DNA of 64,000 nt from Burkholderiales bacterium. Lineage in GTDB: Bacteria; Pseudomonadota; Gammaproteobacteria; Burkholderiales; Burkholderiaceae_F. The stretch lies in NCBI GenBank assembly GCA_020248865.1, contig JADCGS010000025.1, forward strand, positions 116,596 through 180,595, given 5' to 3'. A model generated the notes under the pieces. That model saw nothing but the letters and a program-made list of their open reading frames with translations. It did no database searches and was not told the DNA's origin. Made by a program: the position numbers and the translations under genes. Shown piece after piece: positions 30,071 to 39,425 of this stretch (position 1 is the first letter of the stretch; every line of letters starts with the position of its first letter).

Positions 30071-30577
30071 TCAGCGCGGCAGCGCGAGCTCGCGTCGCAG
30101 CGCGGCGATATTGTTCTCGCCGCGCGCGATGTCTTCCTGCATGCGCGTAACCCGCTCCTGGTAGCGCACCAAGTTGCGGCCTTCGTCGCCCTGGCGCTCC
30201 GGCTGGCCGCCGTTGAAGTCGCTTCGCAAGCGCGCCAACCTGTCCTCCTCGGCGCGCAACTCGTCTTCGAGAATGCGACGCCGCTCGCCGTCGCGCACCC
30301 GCTGCGTATCGGCCGCGATGCGCGGGAAGCTGGCAGGGGTCACGGGCGGCGCGGCAGCTCGCGGCGCCGCCGCGGCGACCGGCAGCTTGGGCGCGGGCAC
30401 CGAGGTCAACGGCTGGATGTCCAGGCGTCGGCAGCCGTTCGAGCTGCCGGTGTTCTGATAGACCTTGCGGCCGTCCGCATCGGTGCAAACGAAGATTTCG
30501 CTCTGCGCCTGAGCCAAACCGACCCAGCCGACCAGGATAGCCGCGAGGGGGAAGACCGGAAGTTTTCTTCGGAACAT
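30071..30577 (-). CDS. DUF4124 domain-containing secreted protein
   Basis: The 168-residue protein has a signal peptide ('FPLAAILVGWVGLAQAQ') followed directly by the DUF4124 motif 'SEIFVCTDADGRKVYQNTGS'. An Ala/Pro-rich linker and a charged helical tail (about 105-168) come next. The tail looks like a coiled coil. The ATG at 30577 begins the signal peptide, and the open frame upstream lacks a start signal. DUF4124 proteins sit between glnA and ntrB across Burkholderiales; their periplasmic role is not known. A link to nitrogen control rests only on position. Confidence 0.85.
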   Translation of the reverse strand: MFRRKLPVFPLAAILVGWVGLAQAQSEIFVCTDADGRKVYQNTGSSNGCRRLDIQPLTSVPAPKLPVAAAAPRAAAPPVTPASFPRIAADTQRVRDGERRRILEDELRAEEDRLARLRSDFNGGQPERQGDEGRNLVRYQERVTRMQEDIARGENNIAALRRELALPR

Positions 30578-30710
30578 GGAGTTGGCTGACGACAAACAAT
30601 CGTCTCGGGACAGTGTACGGCAGGCGAGGCGCCCCAGGCATCCCCACCATGGGTGCAAAAGCCATCTGTTCGACCGGCACTTTGGTCATCCCCGCCCGGC
30701 GCGCAAGAAG

Positions 30711-30735
30711 CAAGGGGCGGTCAGCCCGCCCCTTG
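30711..30735 (-). terminator. Hairpin after glnA, possible terminator or attenuator
   Basis: CAAGGGGCGG (30711-30720) and CCGCCCCTTG (30726-30735) form a perfect 10-bp stem with a 5-base loop, 33 bp beyond the glnA stop. On the minus strand CTTCTTGC follows, a weak U tract. It may partly separate the abundant glnA message from the DUF4124-ntrBC genes. Confidence 0.6.
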
Positions 30736-30767
30736 TCACCTTGGCTCGCGCCAGCCGACCGCCCCGA

Positions 30768-32180
30768 TCAAAGTCCGTAATACATGTCGAACTCGATGGG
30801 GTGCGTGGTCATCCGGAAACGGGTGACCTCGTCCATCTTGAGCGCGATGTAGGCGTCGATCAGGTCATTGGAGAAGACGCCGCCGCGGGTCAGGAATTCG
30901 CGGTCGCGGTCCAGGTAATCCAGCGCCATGTCGAGCGACGAGCACACGGTCGGGATCTTGGCGTCTTCTTCCGGCGGCAGGTCGTACAGGTTCTTATCCG
31001 CCGCCTCGCCGGGATGGATCTTGTTCTGCACGCCGTCCAGACCGGCCATCATCATTGCCGCAAAGGCCATGTAGGGATTGGCGGTCGGGTCCGGGAAGCG
31101 CACCTCGATGCGACGGCCCTTGGGGTTGGACACGTAAGGAATGCGGATCGAGGCCGAGCGGTTACGCGCCGAGTACGCCAGTTTCACCGGCGCCTCGAAG
31201 CCCGGCACCAGGCGCTTGTAGCTGTTGGTGCCCGGATTGGTGATCGCATTGAGCGCGCGCGCGTGCTTGATGATGCCGCCGATGTAGTAAAGCGCGAAGT
31301 CCGACAGCCCCGCATAGCCGTTGCCGGCAAACAGGTTGGTGCCGTCCTTCCAGATCGACTGGTGCACGTGCATGCCCGAGCCGTTGTCGCCTACCACCGG
31401 CTTCGGCATGAAGGTCGCGGTCTTGCCGTAGCTGGCGGCCACGTTCCACACCGTGTACTTGAGAATCTGCAGCCAGTCGGCGCGCTTGACCAGCGTGCTG
31501 AACTTGGTGCCGATCTCGCACTGGCCGGGCGCCGCCACCTCGTGGTGGTGCACCTCGACCTCCACGCCCTGCTGCTCGAGCAGCAGACACATCTCGGAGC
31601 GAATGTCCTGCATGGAGTCGGTCGGCGGAACCGGGAAATAACCGCCCTTCAGACCCGGACGATGGGCAAGGTTGCCGGCCTCGTAGTCCAGCCCGGTCGA
31701 CCACGGCGCCTCCTCGGACTTGATCTTCACGAAGCAACCCGACATGTCCACGTTCCACGTCACGCTGTCGAAGATGAAGAACTCGGGCTCCGGGCCGAAG
31801 TAGGCCGTGTCGCCGACGCCGGTGGACTTCAGGTAGGCCTCGGCCCGCTTGGCGAGCGACCGCGGGTCGCGCTCGTAACCCTTGCCGGTCGAAGGCTCAT
31901 GCACGTCGCAGGTGATGATGAGCGTGTTTTCCTCGCGAAACGGGTCCATGCGCGCCGAATCCGCGTCCGGCATCAGCAGCATGTCGGACGCCTCGATGCC
32001 CTTCCAGCCCGAGATCGAGGAGCCGTCGAAGGCGTGGCCTTGCTCGAACTTGTCTTCATCGAAGGCTTTGGCCGGCACGGAAACGTGCTGTTCCTTGCCT
32101 TTGGTGTCGGTAAAGCGCAGATCAACGAACTTGACTTCGTTGTCCGCAATCATCTTCATGACCTCTTTAGGGGTCGACAT
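30768..32180 (-). CDS. glnA: Glutamine synthetase type I
   Basis: GlnA joins ammonia to glutamate with ATP as a dodecamer. The 470-residue length is normal for GSI-beta. Visible are '[16 protein letters not shown]' and '[10 protein letters not shown]', and the ATP-site signature '[18 protein letters not shown]'. The adenylylation site is Tyr399 in '[11 protein letters not shown]', so activity should be controlled by GlnE. GAGGAG lies eight bases before the ATG at 32180. Upstream are a candidate sigma-54 promoter and two NtrC-like boxes, and downstream are DUF4124, ntrB and ntrC. Confidence 0.98.
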   Translation of the reverse strand: MSTPKEVMKMIADNEVKFVDLRFTDTKGKEQHVSVPAKAFDEDKFEQGHAFDGSSISGWKGIEASDMLLMPDADSARMDPFREENTLIITCDVHEPSTGKGYERDPRSLAKRAEAYLKSTGVGDTAYFGPEPEFFIFDSVTWNVDMSGCFVKIKSEEAPWSTGLDYEAGNLAHRPGLKGGYFPVPPTDSMQDIRSEMCLLLEQQGVEVEVHHHEVAAPGQCEIGTKFSTLVKRADWLQILKYTVWNVAASYGKTATFMPKPVVGDNGSGMHVHQSIWKDGTNLFAGNGYAGLSDFALYYIGGIIKHARALNAITNPGTNSYKRLVPGFEAPVKLAYSARNRSASIRIPYVSNPKGRRIEVRFPDPTANPYMAFAAMMMAGLDGVQNKIHPGEAADKNLYDLPPEEDAKIPTVCSSLDMALDYLDRDREFLTRGGVFSNDLIDAYIALKMDEVTRFRMTTHPIEFDMYYGL

Positions 32181-32287
32181 GCCAGGAGCTCCTCGACAGA
32201 AGTGGCTTGAACAAAAAATCGGACTCATCCGGGGCAGCAGACACAGTCACCGGCGACCCGACGCCCCGTCAGCCGACAGTCAAGAAA

Positions 32288-32303
32288 AGCATGAAGCGTG
32301 CCG
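32288..32303 (-). promoter_or_regulatory. Candidate sigma-54 promoter of glnA
   Basis: Read on the minus strand this is CGGCACGCTTCATGCT, against the consensus TGGCACG-N4-TTGCW. The essential GG (-24) and GC (-12) are present with the exact 10-bp spacing. Transcription would start near 32277, leaving a leader of about 97 nt before glnA. Confidence 0.5.
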
Positions 32304-32410
32304 ATCCGGTGGCGCGGCCACACAGCCACGCACCGTGCCTGTGCACCCAGGCCGAAGGCAAGCCGCCGGACGGGCGCCCGGTATGGCCTGGAACCCGACC
32401 ACCGGAGGAA

Positions 32411-32427
32411 CGCACCACTGCGGCGCA
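32411..32427 (-). promoter_or_regulatory. NtrC-like box 1 upstream of glnA
   Basis: CGCACCACTGCGGCGCA matches 13 of 17 positions of the NtrC consensus TGCACY-WWWW-YGGTGCA, by eye. It is centred about 140 bp upstream of the inferred sigma-54 start site, a normal enhancer distance. Confidence 0.4.
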
Positions 32428-32449
32428 TTATGCGTCACCCAAGGGAAAA

Positions 32450-32466
32450 TGCACCGAAACCGTGCG
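32450..32466 (-). promoter_or_regulatory. NtrC-like box 2 upstream of glnA
   Basis: TGCACCGAAACCGTGCG matches 14 of 17 positions of the same consensus. It lies 39 bp from box 1 and ends one base before the hemW stop codon. Confidence 0.45.
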
Positions 32467-32467
32467 T

Positions 32468-33751
32468 CTAGCCCGTGCCGCCACCCGGCAGGAACAGTGC
32501 CTGCAGGTCGCTGAGGAACCGGCGACCCAACTCGGTCGGCGCGATACGGTACGGGCTGCGCTCGATGAGCCCGCGCGCCTCGGCCTGCTCCAGCCCGACC
32601 CGGATCTGCGACAGCGGCAGCCCTGTACGGTCACAGAACAGTTGCGGCGCAAAGCCGTCGGCCAGCCGCAAGGCATTGAGCATGAACTCGAAGCCGAGGT
32701 CGACGCGAGCGACCTCGACGCTTTCCGCCACGAAGCGGCCGGCCTCCGCCTGCTCCAGGTACGAAGCGGGTTGCCGCAGGCGCGTTTGCCGCAAGATGCG
32801 CTGGGGAAAGCTGATCTTGCTGTGCGCACCCGGACCGATGCCCAGGTAGTCCCCAAAGGTCCAGTAGTTGAGATTGTGGCGCGACTCGAAGCCCGGCCGG
32901 GCGTAGGCGGACACTTCGTAGTGCCGATAGCCGGCCCGCGCCATGCGCGCCTCGATCCAGTCGTGGATCGCCGCCGCCGTGTCCTCGTCCGGCAACTGGG
33001 GCGGGTACTTCGCAAACACGGTGTTGGGCTCGATCGTCAGCTGATACAGGGACAGGTGCGGGCCGGCAAGCGCCAGCAGTTCCTCGACCTCGCGCTGGGC
33101 GGCGTCGAGCGTCTGCCCCGGCAGCGCGTACATCAGGTCGCAGTTGAAGTTGTCGAAGTGGCGCCGCGCGACGTCGATGGCGGCGCGCGCCTGGGCCGGG
33201 TCGTGTATGCGGCCAAGCGCCGCCAGCCGATCGGCCTGCAGCGACTGCACGCCGATGGACAGGCGGTTCACGCCGCTGGCCCGGTAGGCGGCGAACTTCT
33301 CCGCCTCGAAGGCGCCCGGGTTGGCCTCCAGCGTGATCTCGCAGTCCGGCTGCAGGGGCAGCAGCGCACGCACGAACGACAGCAGCTCGTCGAGCCCGCG
33401 CGCCGACAGCAGGCTCGGCGTGCCGCCGCCGATGAACACGCTGATGATCGGCCGCCCCCAGACCAGCGGCAGTGCCGCTTCGAGGTCGGCGCGCAGGGCC
33501 TGCAGGTAGCGCGCCTCGGGCACCGCGGCGCTGCCGCCCGGCGGCTCGTGCGAGTTAAAGTCGCAGTAGGGGCACTTGCGCACGCACCATGGAAAGTGCA
33601 CGTACAGCGCCAGTGGCGGCAGCGCGGGCAGGCATAGCGTTCCGGGTCGCAGGTAGTGGGACACGTCGTGCGCATCGGTGGCGTCGCACGCGGCGCGCCG
33701 CACGTGAATGCCGACCGGGGTGCTCACGGGACCCGTTTCACGCAGGGGCAT
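32468..33751 (-). CDS. hemW: Radical SAM heme chaperone HemW
   Basis: HemW binds heme and delivers it to respiratory enzymes. It is related to oxygen-independent coproporphyrinogen oxidase HemN but is not one. The radical SAM cluster motif is CxxxCxxC in 'CVRKCPYCDF' (Cys56, Cys60, Cys63 with this start). It is followed by 'ISVFIGGGTPSLL', 'EITLEANPG' and 'NRLSIGVQSL', and a C-terminal HemN-type domain ('YWTFGDYLGIGPGAHS'). The start is uncertain. The ATG at 33751 gives 427 residues, while GTG codons at 33727 or 33664 would give forms nearer the family start 'YLRPGTL'. None has a strong ribosome site. It follows rdgB by 23 bp. Confidence 0.93.
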   Translation of the reverse strand: MPLRETGPVSTPVGIHVRRAACDATDAHDVSHYLRPGTLCLPALPPLALYVHFPWCVRKCPYCDFNSHEPPGGSAAVPEARYLQALRADLEAALPLVWGRPIISVFIGGGTPSLLSARGLDELLSFVRALLPLQPDCEITLEANPGAFEAEKFAAYRASGVNRLSIGVQSLQADRLAALGRIHDPAQARAAIDVARRHFDNFNCDLMYALPGQTLDAAQREVEELLALAGPHLSLYQLTIEPNTVFAKYPPQLPDEDTAAAIHDWIEARMARAGYRHYEVSAYARPGFESRHNLNYWTFGDYLGIGPGAHSKISFPQRILRQTRLRQPASYLEQAEAGRFVAESVEVARVDLGFEFMLNALRLADGFAPQLFCDRTGLPLSQIRVGLEQAEARGLIERSPYRIAPTELGRRFLSDLQALFLPGGGTG

Positions 33752-33774
33752 TCTCGCTGCACGCGCGGCCGCCC

Positions 33775-34371
33775 TCAGCCCCAGGACCGGCGCAGGCGCT
33801 CCAGCAGCAGTTGCATGGCCTGTCCGCGGTGACTGATCCGGTTCTTGTGCTCGGGCGCCAGTTCGGCCGCGGTGCAGGCAAGCTCCGGCAGAAAAAAGTG
33901 CGGGTCATAGCCGAAGCCGTGCTCGCCGCGCGCGGTGGCCACCACCTCGCCGTGCCAGCGCGCTTCGGCCACCAGCGGCTCCGGATCGTCGGGCGCGCGC
34001 AGCGCCACCAGGACGCACAGGTAGTGCGCTCGTCGATCGCCGAGCGCCGCCAGGCGCTCGACGAGAAGACGGTTGTTGGCCGCGTCGGCACCCGCGCCGC
34101 CCACGCCCGCAAACCGCGCCGAGCGCACGCCCGGAGCTCCCGCCAGTGCCGGACAGCAGATCCCGGAGTCATCGGCCAGCGCCGGCAAGCCGGAGGATGC
34201 GGCCGCGTGCCGGGCCTTGGCCAGCGCGTTCTCGATGAAGGTCACGTAGGGCTCGGCGGCCGGGACGATCGCCAGTTCGGCCTGGCTGACGACCTCGATG
34301 GCGAGCGGCGCCAGCAACCCGCGGAACTCGCGCAGCTTGCCCGCGTTGGCCGAGGCCAGAACGAGCCGCAT
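33775..34371 (-). CDS. rdgB: XTP/dITP diphosphatase (RdgB/HAM1 family)
   Basis: This enzyme clears non-canonical purine triphosphates (XTP, dITP, ITP) from the nucleotide pool. The 198-residue protein begins 'RLVLASANAGKLREF', the HAM1 phosphate-binding signature. It continues with 'TFIENALAKARHAA', 'ALADDSGICC', 'GVRSARFAG' and the C-terminal 'GFGYDPHFFLPE' and 'NRISHRGQA'. The start overlaps the rph stop (TGATG), so the pair is coupled. Confidence 0.96.
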   Translation of the reverse strand: MRLVLASANAGKLREFRGLLAPLAIEVVSQAELAIVPAAEPYVTFIENALAKARHAAASSGLPALADDSGICCPALAGAPGVRSARFAGVGGAGADAANNRLLVERLAALGDRRAHYLCVLVALRAPDDPEPLVAEARWHGEVVATARGEHGFGYDPHFFLPELACTAAELAPEHKNRISHRGQAMQLLLERLRRSWG

Positions 34372-35099
34372 CAGGCGCCCGCCAGCGCCTGCCGCTGCAA
34401 CTGCAGCAGTTCGCCGATGCCGAGCTGGGCCAGCGCCAGCATCTGCTGCATCTGCGCCGCGGTGAACGGCGCGCCTTCGGCCGTGCCCTGCACCTCGACG
34501 AATCCGCCGTTGCCGGTCATGACCACGTTCATGTCGGTCTCGCAGCCGGCGTCCTCGGCGTAGTCCAGGTCCAGCAGCGCCGCGCCCGCGCGCAGCCCGA
34601 CCGACACCGCCGCCACCGCATCGCGCAGCGGCCATTGCGCCAGCAGCCCCCGGCCCTTGAGTCCGGTCAGCGCATCGTGCAGGGCGACGTAGCTGCCGGT
34701 GATCGCGGCGGTGCGGGTGCCGCCGTCGGCCTGGATGACGTCGCAGTCGATCTGGATGCTGCGCTCGCCCAGTGCCGCGAGATCCACGACCGCGCGCAGG
34801 CTGCGACCGATCAGGCGCTGGATCTCCAGGGTGCGGCCGCTCTGCTTGCCACGCGCGGCCTCGCGCTCGCCACGGGTGTGCGTGGCTCGCGGCAGCATGC
34901 CGTACTCGGCCGTGACCCAGCCCTGGCCGCGGCCCTTCAGGAACGGCGGCACCTTGTCCTCGACCGAGGCGGTACAGATGACGCGGGTGTCGCCGAACTC
35001 GACCAGGACCGAGCCCTCCGCGTGGCGCGTGTAACGGCGGGTCAGGCGGACGGGGCGCAACTGGTCGGCACGACGGCCGCCGGCACGAAAGACAGACAT
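34371..35099 (-). CDS. rph: Ribonuclease PH
   Basis: RNase PH is a phosphate-dependent 3' exoribonuclease that trims tRNA and other RNA ends. The 242-residue protein has the phosphate-site region '[23 protein letters not shown]' in pieces. It also has '[16 protein letters not shown]', '[20 protein letters not shown]' and '[18 protein letters not shown]'. All are hallmark segments of a full-length, active enzyme. The ATG at 35099 begins '[16 protein letters not shown]', with GGAG upstream. Confidence 0.96.
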   Translation of the reverse strand: MSVFRAGGRRADQLRPVRLTRRYTRHAEGSVLVEFGDTRVICTASVEDKVPPFLKGRGQGWVTAEYGMLPRATHTRGEREAARGKQSGRTLEIQRLIGRSLRAVVDLAALGERSIQIDCDVIQADGGTRTAAITGSYVALHDALTGLKGRGLLAQWPLRDAVAAVSVGLRAGAALLDLDYAEDAGCETDMNVVMTGNGGFVEVQGTAEGAPFTAAQMQQMLALAQLGIGELLQLQRQALAGA

Positions 35100-35165
35100 G
35101 GCGAGACTCCGAGAGCGAAACGACACGGCATCAGGGCGGCCCGGCGCACCACCCAGCCGCGCCCG

Positions 35166-36107
35166 CTACTTGCCGTCGATGAGTTTGCCTGAGCGCGCGA
35201 TCGCCTGCTGGATCTCGGCAACCGCGTCGTCGATGTCGGTCTCGCTGAGCGACTCCTCGGCTGGGTCGTCGACGGCACGCGGGATCTGGATGGTCGAGGC
35301 CACGGCGCCATCCGGGATCACAAGAGTGGACACCGGGGCCTCGGTTGGCGGCACCATTTCCACGGACTCGCTGCCCGACCAGGTCATGGCGATGGCTGTG
35401 CAATTGTCGGCATCGTGGCCGGCGGCCGACAGAGCGGTCTCCATGAGGGCAGGCACCGCGCGCATCACGGTCGTCTTGGCGAAGCCCTCGGCAATGTCAC
35501 GATCGTTGAGCACGCCCCAAAGGCCGTCCGTGCAAAGGAGCAGCGTGTCGCCGTTGCGCAGCGCCAGCGGTCGGTTCACCTCGACCGTGGGGGCGACGAA
35601 AGCTCCGATGCAGTTGAAGATCCGGTTGCGCTCCGGATGGTCCCTGACATCCTCCGGCCGGATTAGGCCGGCGGCCAGGAGGTGGTGCACCCGCGAGTGG
35701 TCGACGGTGCGCTCGACGATACGCGAGCCGCGCACCAGGTAGAGCCGGGAGTCGCCGACATGCGCCCAGGTGGCGATGCCTTGCTGGACAACGCAGGCCA
35801 CCACGGTGGTGCGCGGCGCCTCCGGCAGGCTGTGTTCTGCGCGGTAGCGGTGCAGTTCGCGGTGCGCGGCCAACACGGCCCCCTCGAAGTAGCGAACCGG
35901 ATCGCGCAGCAGCGGCTTGGCATCGCGCTGGTAAATGGAGGCCATGGTCTGCAGCGTGATTTGCGCCGCGACCTCGCCGCGGGCGTGCCCGCCCATACCG
36001 TCGCAAACGAGCATCAGCAGCGAGTCGCGCGTGTACAGGTACCCCATGCGGTCCTGGTTGACCTTGCGGCCTCCCTTCTTACTCTCCTGGTAGATGGAGA
36101 AGCGCAT
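35166..36107 (-). CDS. PP2C-family protein Ser/Thr phosphatase
   Basis: The 313-residue phosphatase has all metal-binding motifs of the bacterial Stp/PP2C group: 'NQDRMG', 'VCDGMGGHARGEVAA', 'WAHVGDSRLYL', 'TVDHSRVHHLL', 'LCTDGLWG' and 'AGHDADNCTAIAM'. The last about 70 residues are a Pro/acidic tail outside the domain. It is soluble and lies 128 bp after the kinase gene on the same strand, so the two probably act on the same phosphoproteins. The pair is a conserved part of the rph-yicC region in betaproteobacteria; its targets are not defined by the sequence. Confidence 0.93.
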   Translation of the reverse strand: MRFSIYQESKKGGRKVNQDRMGYLYTRDSLLMLVCDGMGGHARGEVAAQITLQTMASIYQRDAKPLLRDPVRYFEGAVLAAHRELHRYRAEHSLPEAPRTTVVACVVQQGIATWAHVGDSRLYLVRGSRIVERTVDHSRVHHLLAAGLIRPEDVRDHPERNRIFNCIGAFVAPTVEVNRPLALRNGDTLLLCTDGLWGVLNDRDIAEGFAKTTVMRAVPALMETALSAAGHDADNCTAIAMTWSGSESVEMVPPTEAPVSTLVIPDGAVASTIQIPRAVDDPAEESLSETDIDDAVAEIQQAIARSGKLIDGK

Positions 36108-36235
36108 GTCCGTGTCTCAGCGTCTGGCGCCTGGATGGGTTGCGTGACCCCAGCCAAGAACGATCGTGGGTCTTTGCCGCCGATTGCCTTCGGATCTAAC
36201 CGCGAAACCGCACGGTCTCACCTCTTCGTGCCTTG

Positions 36236-37231
36236 CTAGAACCATGTGATGTTGTGCTCGCGCATGAAGCGCGCGACCCTTTCCTGCAGGTGCCGCCAGC
36301 GCGCACCGGCCCGCTCCGCGAAAGAGAACTCGGGCCGCTCGGGCACGTTGTTCACCAGTTCCTTCTGCACCGCATAAACCGTTTGCGGCCGTTCCAGCGA
36401 ATTCAGGCGCAAGCACCGCTCAACCATCGACAGCAGCTGGTTCGAGTACAGCCCGCGGAACGAACGCAGCACCTGCGGCATCTTGTCGTCCTTCAGGCGC
36501 TGGTCGCTCTCCTGCGCCGGCATTCCCGACATGCAGGCGTAAATGCAGGCGCCGATGGAGTAAACGTCCGTCCATGGGCCCAGTTCGGCGTCGCGCTTGT
36601 ACAGCTCGGGCGCCGCGAAGCCGGGCGTGTACATCGGATAGCTCTTGGTAATGTCGCGCTGCAGGGTCTGACGTGCGGCGCCAAAGTCCAGAAGAATCGG
36701 CGTGCCGTCCATGCGCAGGTAGATGTTGGCCGGTTTCACGTCTAGGTGAAGCAGCCGGTTGGAATGCACTTCGCGCAACCCGTTCATCACCTGCGCGAAC
36801 ACGCGGCGGATGAACCGTTCAGAGAGTACGTCCTTCTGCTCCTTGGAGCGATTGCGGATCACGTGCTCCTGCAGCGAACGGCCGGACTCGTAGTTCATCA
36901 CCATGTAAACCGTGTCGTTGGCGCGGAAGAAATTCAGCACGCGCACGATGTTCGGGTGATAGATGGAAGCGAGTGCGCGCCCCTCCTCGAAGAAGCACTT
37001 GAGGCCGATACGATAAGTATTGAGGCTCTCCGGCGATACATAAGGCGAAAGTTCACCGGCCTTGCGCGTGGCCAGCGCCGCCGGCATGTACTCCTTGATC
37101 GCCACGCTCTGGCCGCCCTCATCGGTGGCCAGGTAGACGATCGAGAAGCCCCCGCTGGATATCTTCTTTACAATCCGATATCCGCCGACTTCCAGTCCTT
37201 CGGGCAGCGAGGAGTTGTTCTGGACCGGCAT
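36236..37231 (-). CDS. Ser/Thr protein kinase (Hanks type)
   Basis: The 331-residue kinase shows a glycine loop 'KISSGGFSIVYLA', the ATP-anchoring Lys in 'VAIKEYMP' and the catalytic loop 'LLHLDVKPANIYLR'. The magnesium loop is 'LLDFGAAR', the activation and P+1 segment is 'YTPGFAAPE' and subdomain IX is 'WTDVYSIGACIY'. The catalytic loop has HLD instead of HRD, making it a non-RD-type kinase. No transmembrane helix is seen, so it is soluble. The ATG at 37231 was chosen because the kinase domain starts soon after. It diverges from yicC across 287 bp and is followed by the PP2C gene. Confidence 0.93.
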   Translation of the reverse strand: MPVQNNSSLPEGLEVGGYRIVKKISSGGFSIVYLATDEGGQSVAIKEYMPAALATRKAGELSPYVSPESLNTYRIGLKCFFEEGRALASIYHPNIVRVLNFFRANDTVYMVMNYESGRSLQEHVIRNRSKEQKDVLSERFIRRVFAQVMNGLREVHSNRLLHLDVKPANIYLRMDGTPILLDFGAARQTLQRDITKSYPMYTPGFAAPELYKRDAELGPWTDVYSIGACIYACMSGMPAQESDQRLKDDKMPQVLRSFRGLYSNQLLSMVERCLRLNSLERPQTVYAVQKELVNNVPERPEFSFAERAGARWRHLQERVARFMREHNITWF

Positions 37232-37518
37232 CGGGCAATCAGGTTGGTGGCGTTTGCGCGGGGCGTCGCGCGGTAGCGGCAGCCCCGTCGGGTGCGTTGC
37301 AATGTCGCAAAGCGAAACGATTCTATCCAATCGGCGCTTCCGCCCTGTGATTTCCGAACGCCGAAAAAAGCCCGTCGCAAGCGCACGTGTGACGGGTTCG
37401 CCAGCCTGAACGTTACGCGGCTCGCCGACCGATCAACCAGCACGCCCAGCCGCTTTGCTTCGCGCCTCCTTGGACGCCCCCCTTGAACGCTTCCCGCTTC
37501 CCGGCTCCGGTCGCCAGC

Positions 37519-38400
37519 ATGACCGGCTTTTCTTCTGCCGGCCGCAGCCTCCCTGGCCTCGCCCTAACTATTGAACTGCGGTCGGTGAACTCGCGTTTCC
37601 TCGACTTGTCCCTGCGCGTGCCGGACGAGCTGCGGCAGTTCGAGGCGGCGCTGCGCGAAGGGGTCGGCGCACGGCTGCAACGCGGCAAGGTCGAGTGTCG
37701 GGTTGCGCTGCAACGCCAGCCGGGCGTCGAGCCTCCCCGCTTGAACGCGCCGGTGTTGGCCCAACTGGAGCAGCTTGACATCCAGGTACGGACACGCCTG
37801 CCAGGGGCTGTGCCGCTGTCGGTGGCCGACGTCCTGCACTGGCCCGGCGTCCTCGACCTGCGCGAGACCGACGCCGAGGCGCTGCGCGAGGCCCTGCTCG
37901 CAGCGCTTGCCGATTCGCTCGACGGCCTGCAGTCAAGCCGACAGCGCGAGGGCGAGGCACTGCGCCAGACGCTGCTGGAGCGCTGCACCGGCATTGTCCG
38001 GATCGCGCAGACGCTACGACCGCGGATCCCGGAGATGCTGGCGCAGGCCGAGCGCAAGCTGTCGGAGCGACTCAACCAGGCGCTGGGGGCTGCCCTGCAG
38101 GGCGGCAACGTGAGCCGGGAAGAGCTGGCCGAGCGCGTGCGCCAGGAGGTCACGCTGTATGGCCTGCGGGTCGACGTCGACGAGGAGCTGAAGCGGCTCC
38201 TGACCCACGTGGACGAAGTGCGGCGGGTGCTGGCCGCCGGTGGCGGGGTCGGACGCCGGCTCGACTTCCTCATGCAGGAACTCAACCGCGAGGCCAACAC
38301 GCTCGGCTCCAAGGCCACCGCGGTCGACCTCACGCAGGCGGCCGTGGAGTTGAAGATGCTGATCGAGCAGATGCGCGAGCAGATTCAGAACCTCGAATAG
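37519..38400 (+). CDS. yicC: YicC-family endoribonuclease
   Basis: YicC proteins are endoribonucleases that cleave RNA in E. coli and Bacillus. The 293-residue protein begins with the family signature 'MTGFSSAGR'. It continues with '[17 protein letters not shown]', '[10 protein letters not shown]', a central helical region and the conserved end '[22 protein letters not shown]'. A TTG start at 37483 would add 12 residues, but family length and the first conserved block favour 37519. It lies 11 bp before gmk, an order kept across proteobacteria. Confidence 0.93.
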   Translation: MTGFSSAGRSLPGLALTIELRSVNSRFLDLSLRVPDELRQFEAALREGVGARLQRGKVECRVALQRQPGVEPPRLNAPVLAQLEQLDIQVRTRLPGAVPLSVADVLHWPGVLDLRETDAEALREALLAALADSLDGLQSSRQREGEALRQTLLERCTGIVRIAQTLRPRIPEMLAQAERKLSERLNQALGAALQGGNVSREELAERVRQEVTLYGLRVDVDEELKRLLTHVDEVRRVLAAGGGVGRRLDFLMQELNREANTLGSKATAVDLTQAAVELKMLIEQMREQIQNLE

Positions 38401-38411
38401 CGGAGCACAGC

Positions 38412-39044
38412 ATGATTGCCATCGGCCATGCGGGGAACATCTTTCTCGTCGTTGCCCCCTCGGGTGCCGGCAAGTCGACCCTGGTGAACGCCCTGCTCGA
38501 ACTCGACGGCGCCCTGGCGCTATCGGTGTCCTACACCACGCGGCGGCCTCGTCCGGGCGACCAGGACGGGCGCGAGTACCACTTTGTCGGTATCGAGGAC
38601 TTCAAGGCCCGACGCGCACGCGGCGAATTCCTGGAAAGCGCCGAGGTACACGGCAACTTCTACGCCACCTCGCGCGTCTGGATCGAGGAGCGCGTGGCCG
38701 CCGGTCATGACGTGTTGCTCGAGATCGACTGGCAGGGAGCGCGACAGGTCAAGGCTGCATTTCCGCAGGCCGTGAGCATCTTCGTCCTGCCGCCGTCGAT
38801 CGACGCCCTGGCGCAGCGGCTGCACAAGCGCGGCCAGGACTCTGCCGCCGTGATCCAGCGGCGCCTGCTGGCCGCAGGCAGCGAAATCGCGCACGCCCCA
38901 GAGATGGACTATGTCCTCATCAACGAAGACTTCAGTCTCGCACTGGCACAGATGACCGCCGTCGTCACTGCAACGCGCCTGCGCTATGCCTCCCAGGCAG
39001 CGCGGCACCACGACCTGTTCGCCGACCTCGGGATTCCGCTGTAG
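38412..39044 (+). CDS. gmk: Guanylate kinase
   Basis: Gmk phosphorylates GMP to GDP and feeds both GTP and (p)ppGpp synthesis. The 210-residue protein has the P-loop 'APSGAGKST', the GMP-binding segments '[19 protein letters not shown]' and '[17 protein letters not shown]', and the '[10 protein letters not shown]' Walker B region. GGAG precedes the ATG. The gene follows yicC closely and stands before rpoZ and spoT, so ppGpp-related functions are clustered. Confidence 0.97.
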   Translation: MIAIGHAGNIFLVVAPSGAGKSTLVNALLELDGALALSVSYTTRRPRPGDQDGREYHFVGIEDFKARRARGEFLESAEVHGNFYATSRVWIEERVAAGHDVLLEIDWQGARQVKAAFPQAVSIFVLPPSIDALAQRLHKRGQDSAAVIQRRLLAAGSEIAHAPEMDYVLINEDFSLALAQMTAVVTATRLRYASQAARHHDLFADLGIPL

Positions 39045-39152
39045 AAAGTCTGCCGCTGTCGTTGGGGATCGTGCCTGCGCGCCCGCGGCCCTAGTTCCCG
39101 GCGACCTCTCGCGCGACGGTAGAATGCGGCTTCCTCTCGCTGGAATGCTGCC

Positions 39153-39356
39153 ATGGCCCGGATCACCGTCGAAGATTGCCTCAAGCACATCCCCAACCGC
39201 TTCCAACTCGCGCTCGCTGCGGCCTACCGTGCTCGCCAACTGGCGCAGGGCCACGCGCCCAAGATCGACACTAAAGACAAGCCCCCGGTAGCTGCCCTGC
39301 GCGAGATTGCCTCGGCCAGGGTTGGCGTCGAGATGCTGCGCAAAGTACCGACCTGA
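39153..39356 (+). CDS. rpoZ: RNA polymerase omega subunit
   Basis: The 67-residue subunit helps assemble RNA polymerase and forms one ppGpp binding site with beta'. It has the full family signature '[19 protein letters not shown]' near the start, plus '[12 protein letters not shown]' and '[16 protein letters not shown]'. A TAGAAT at 39120-39125 could be a -10 element for its own promoter. Its place between gmk and spoT is the classical one. Confidence 0.97.
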   Translation: MARITVEDCLKHIPNRFQLALAAAYRARQLAQGHAPKIDTKDKPPVAALREIASARVGVEMLRKVPT

Positions 39357-39425
39357 CCGGTCATGTGTCGTCCGGCTTGCCGCCACCAAGTCCTGCCCTG
39401 CGCGCGGCAGATGAGGTGAGTCGGC

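Noticed and set aside
30071..30713. A longer form of the DUF4124 protein starting near 30658
   Set aside because: The extra residues have no ribosome site and would bury the clear signal peptide starting at 30577.
32181..32467. A protein-coding extension upstream of glnA
   Set aside because: An N-terminal extension of 16 residues is open, but the ribosome site and the family start place the ATG at 32180. The upstream DNA looks regulatory.
35166..36107. A secretion signal on the PP2C phosphatase
   Set aside because: The N-terminus 'RFSIYQESKKGGRK' is polar and basic without a hydrophobic core.
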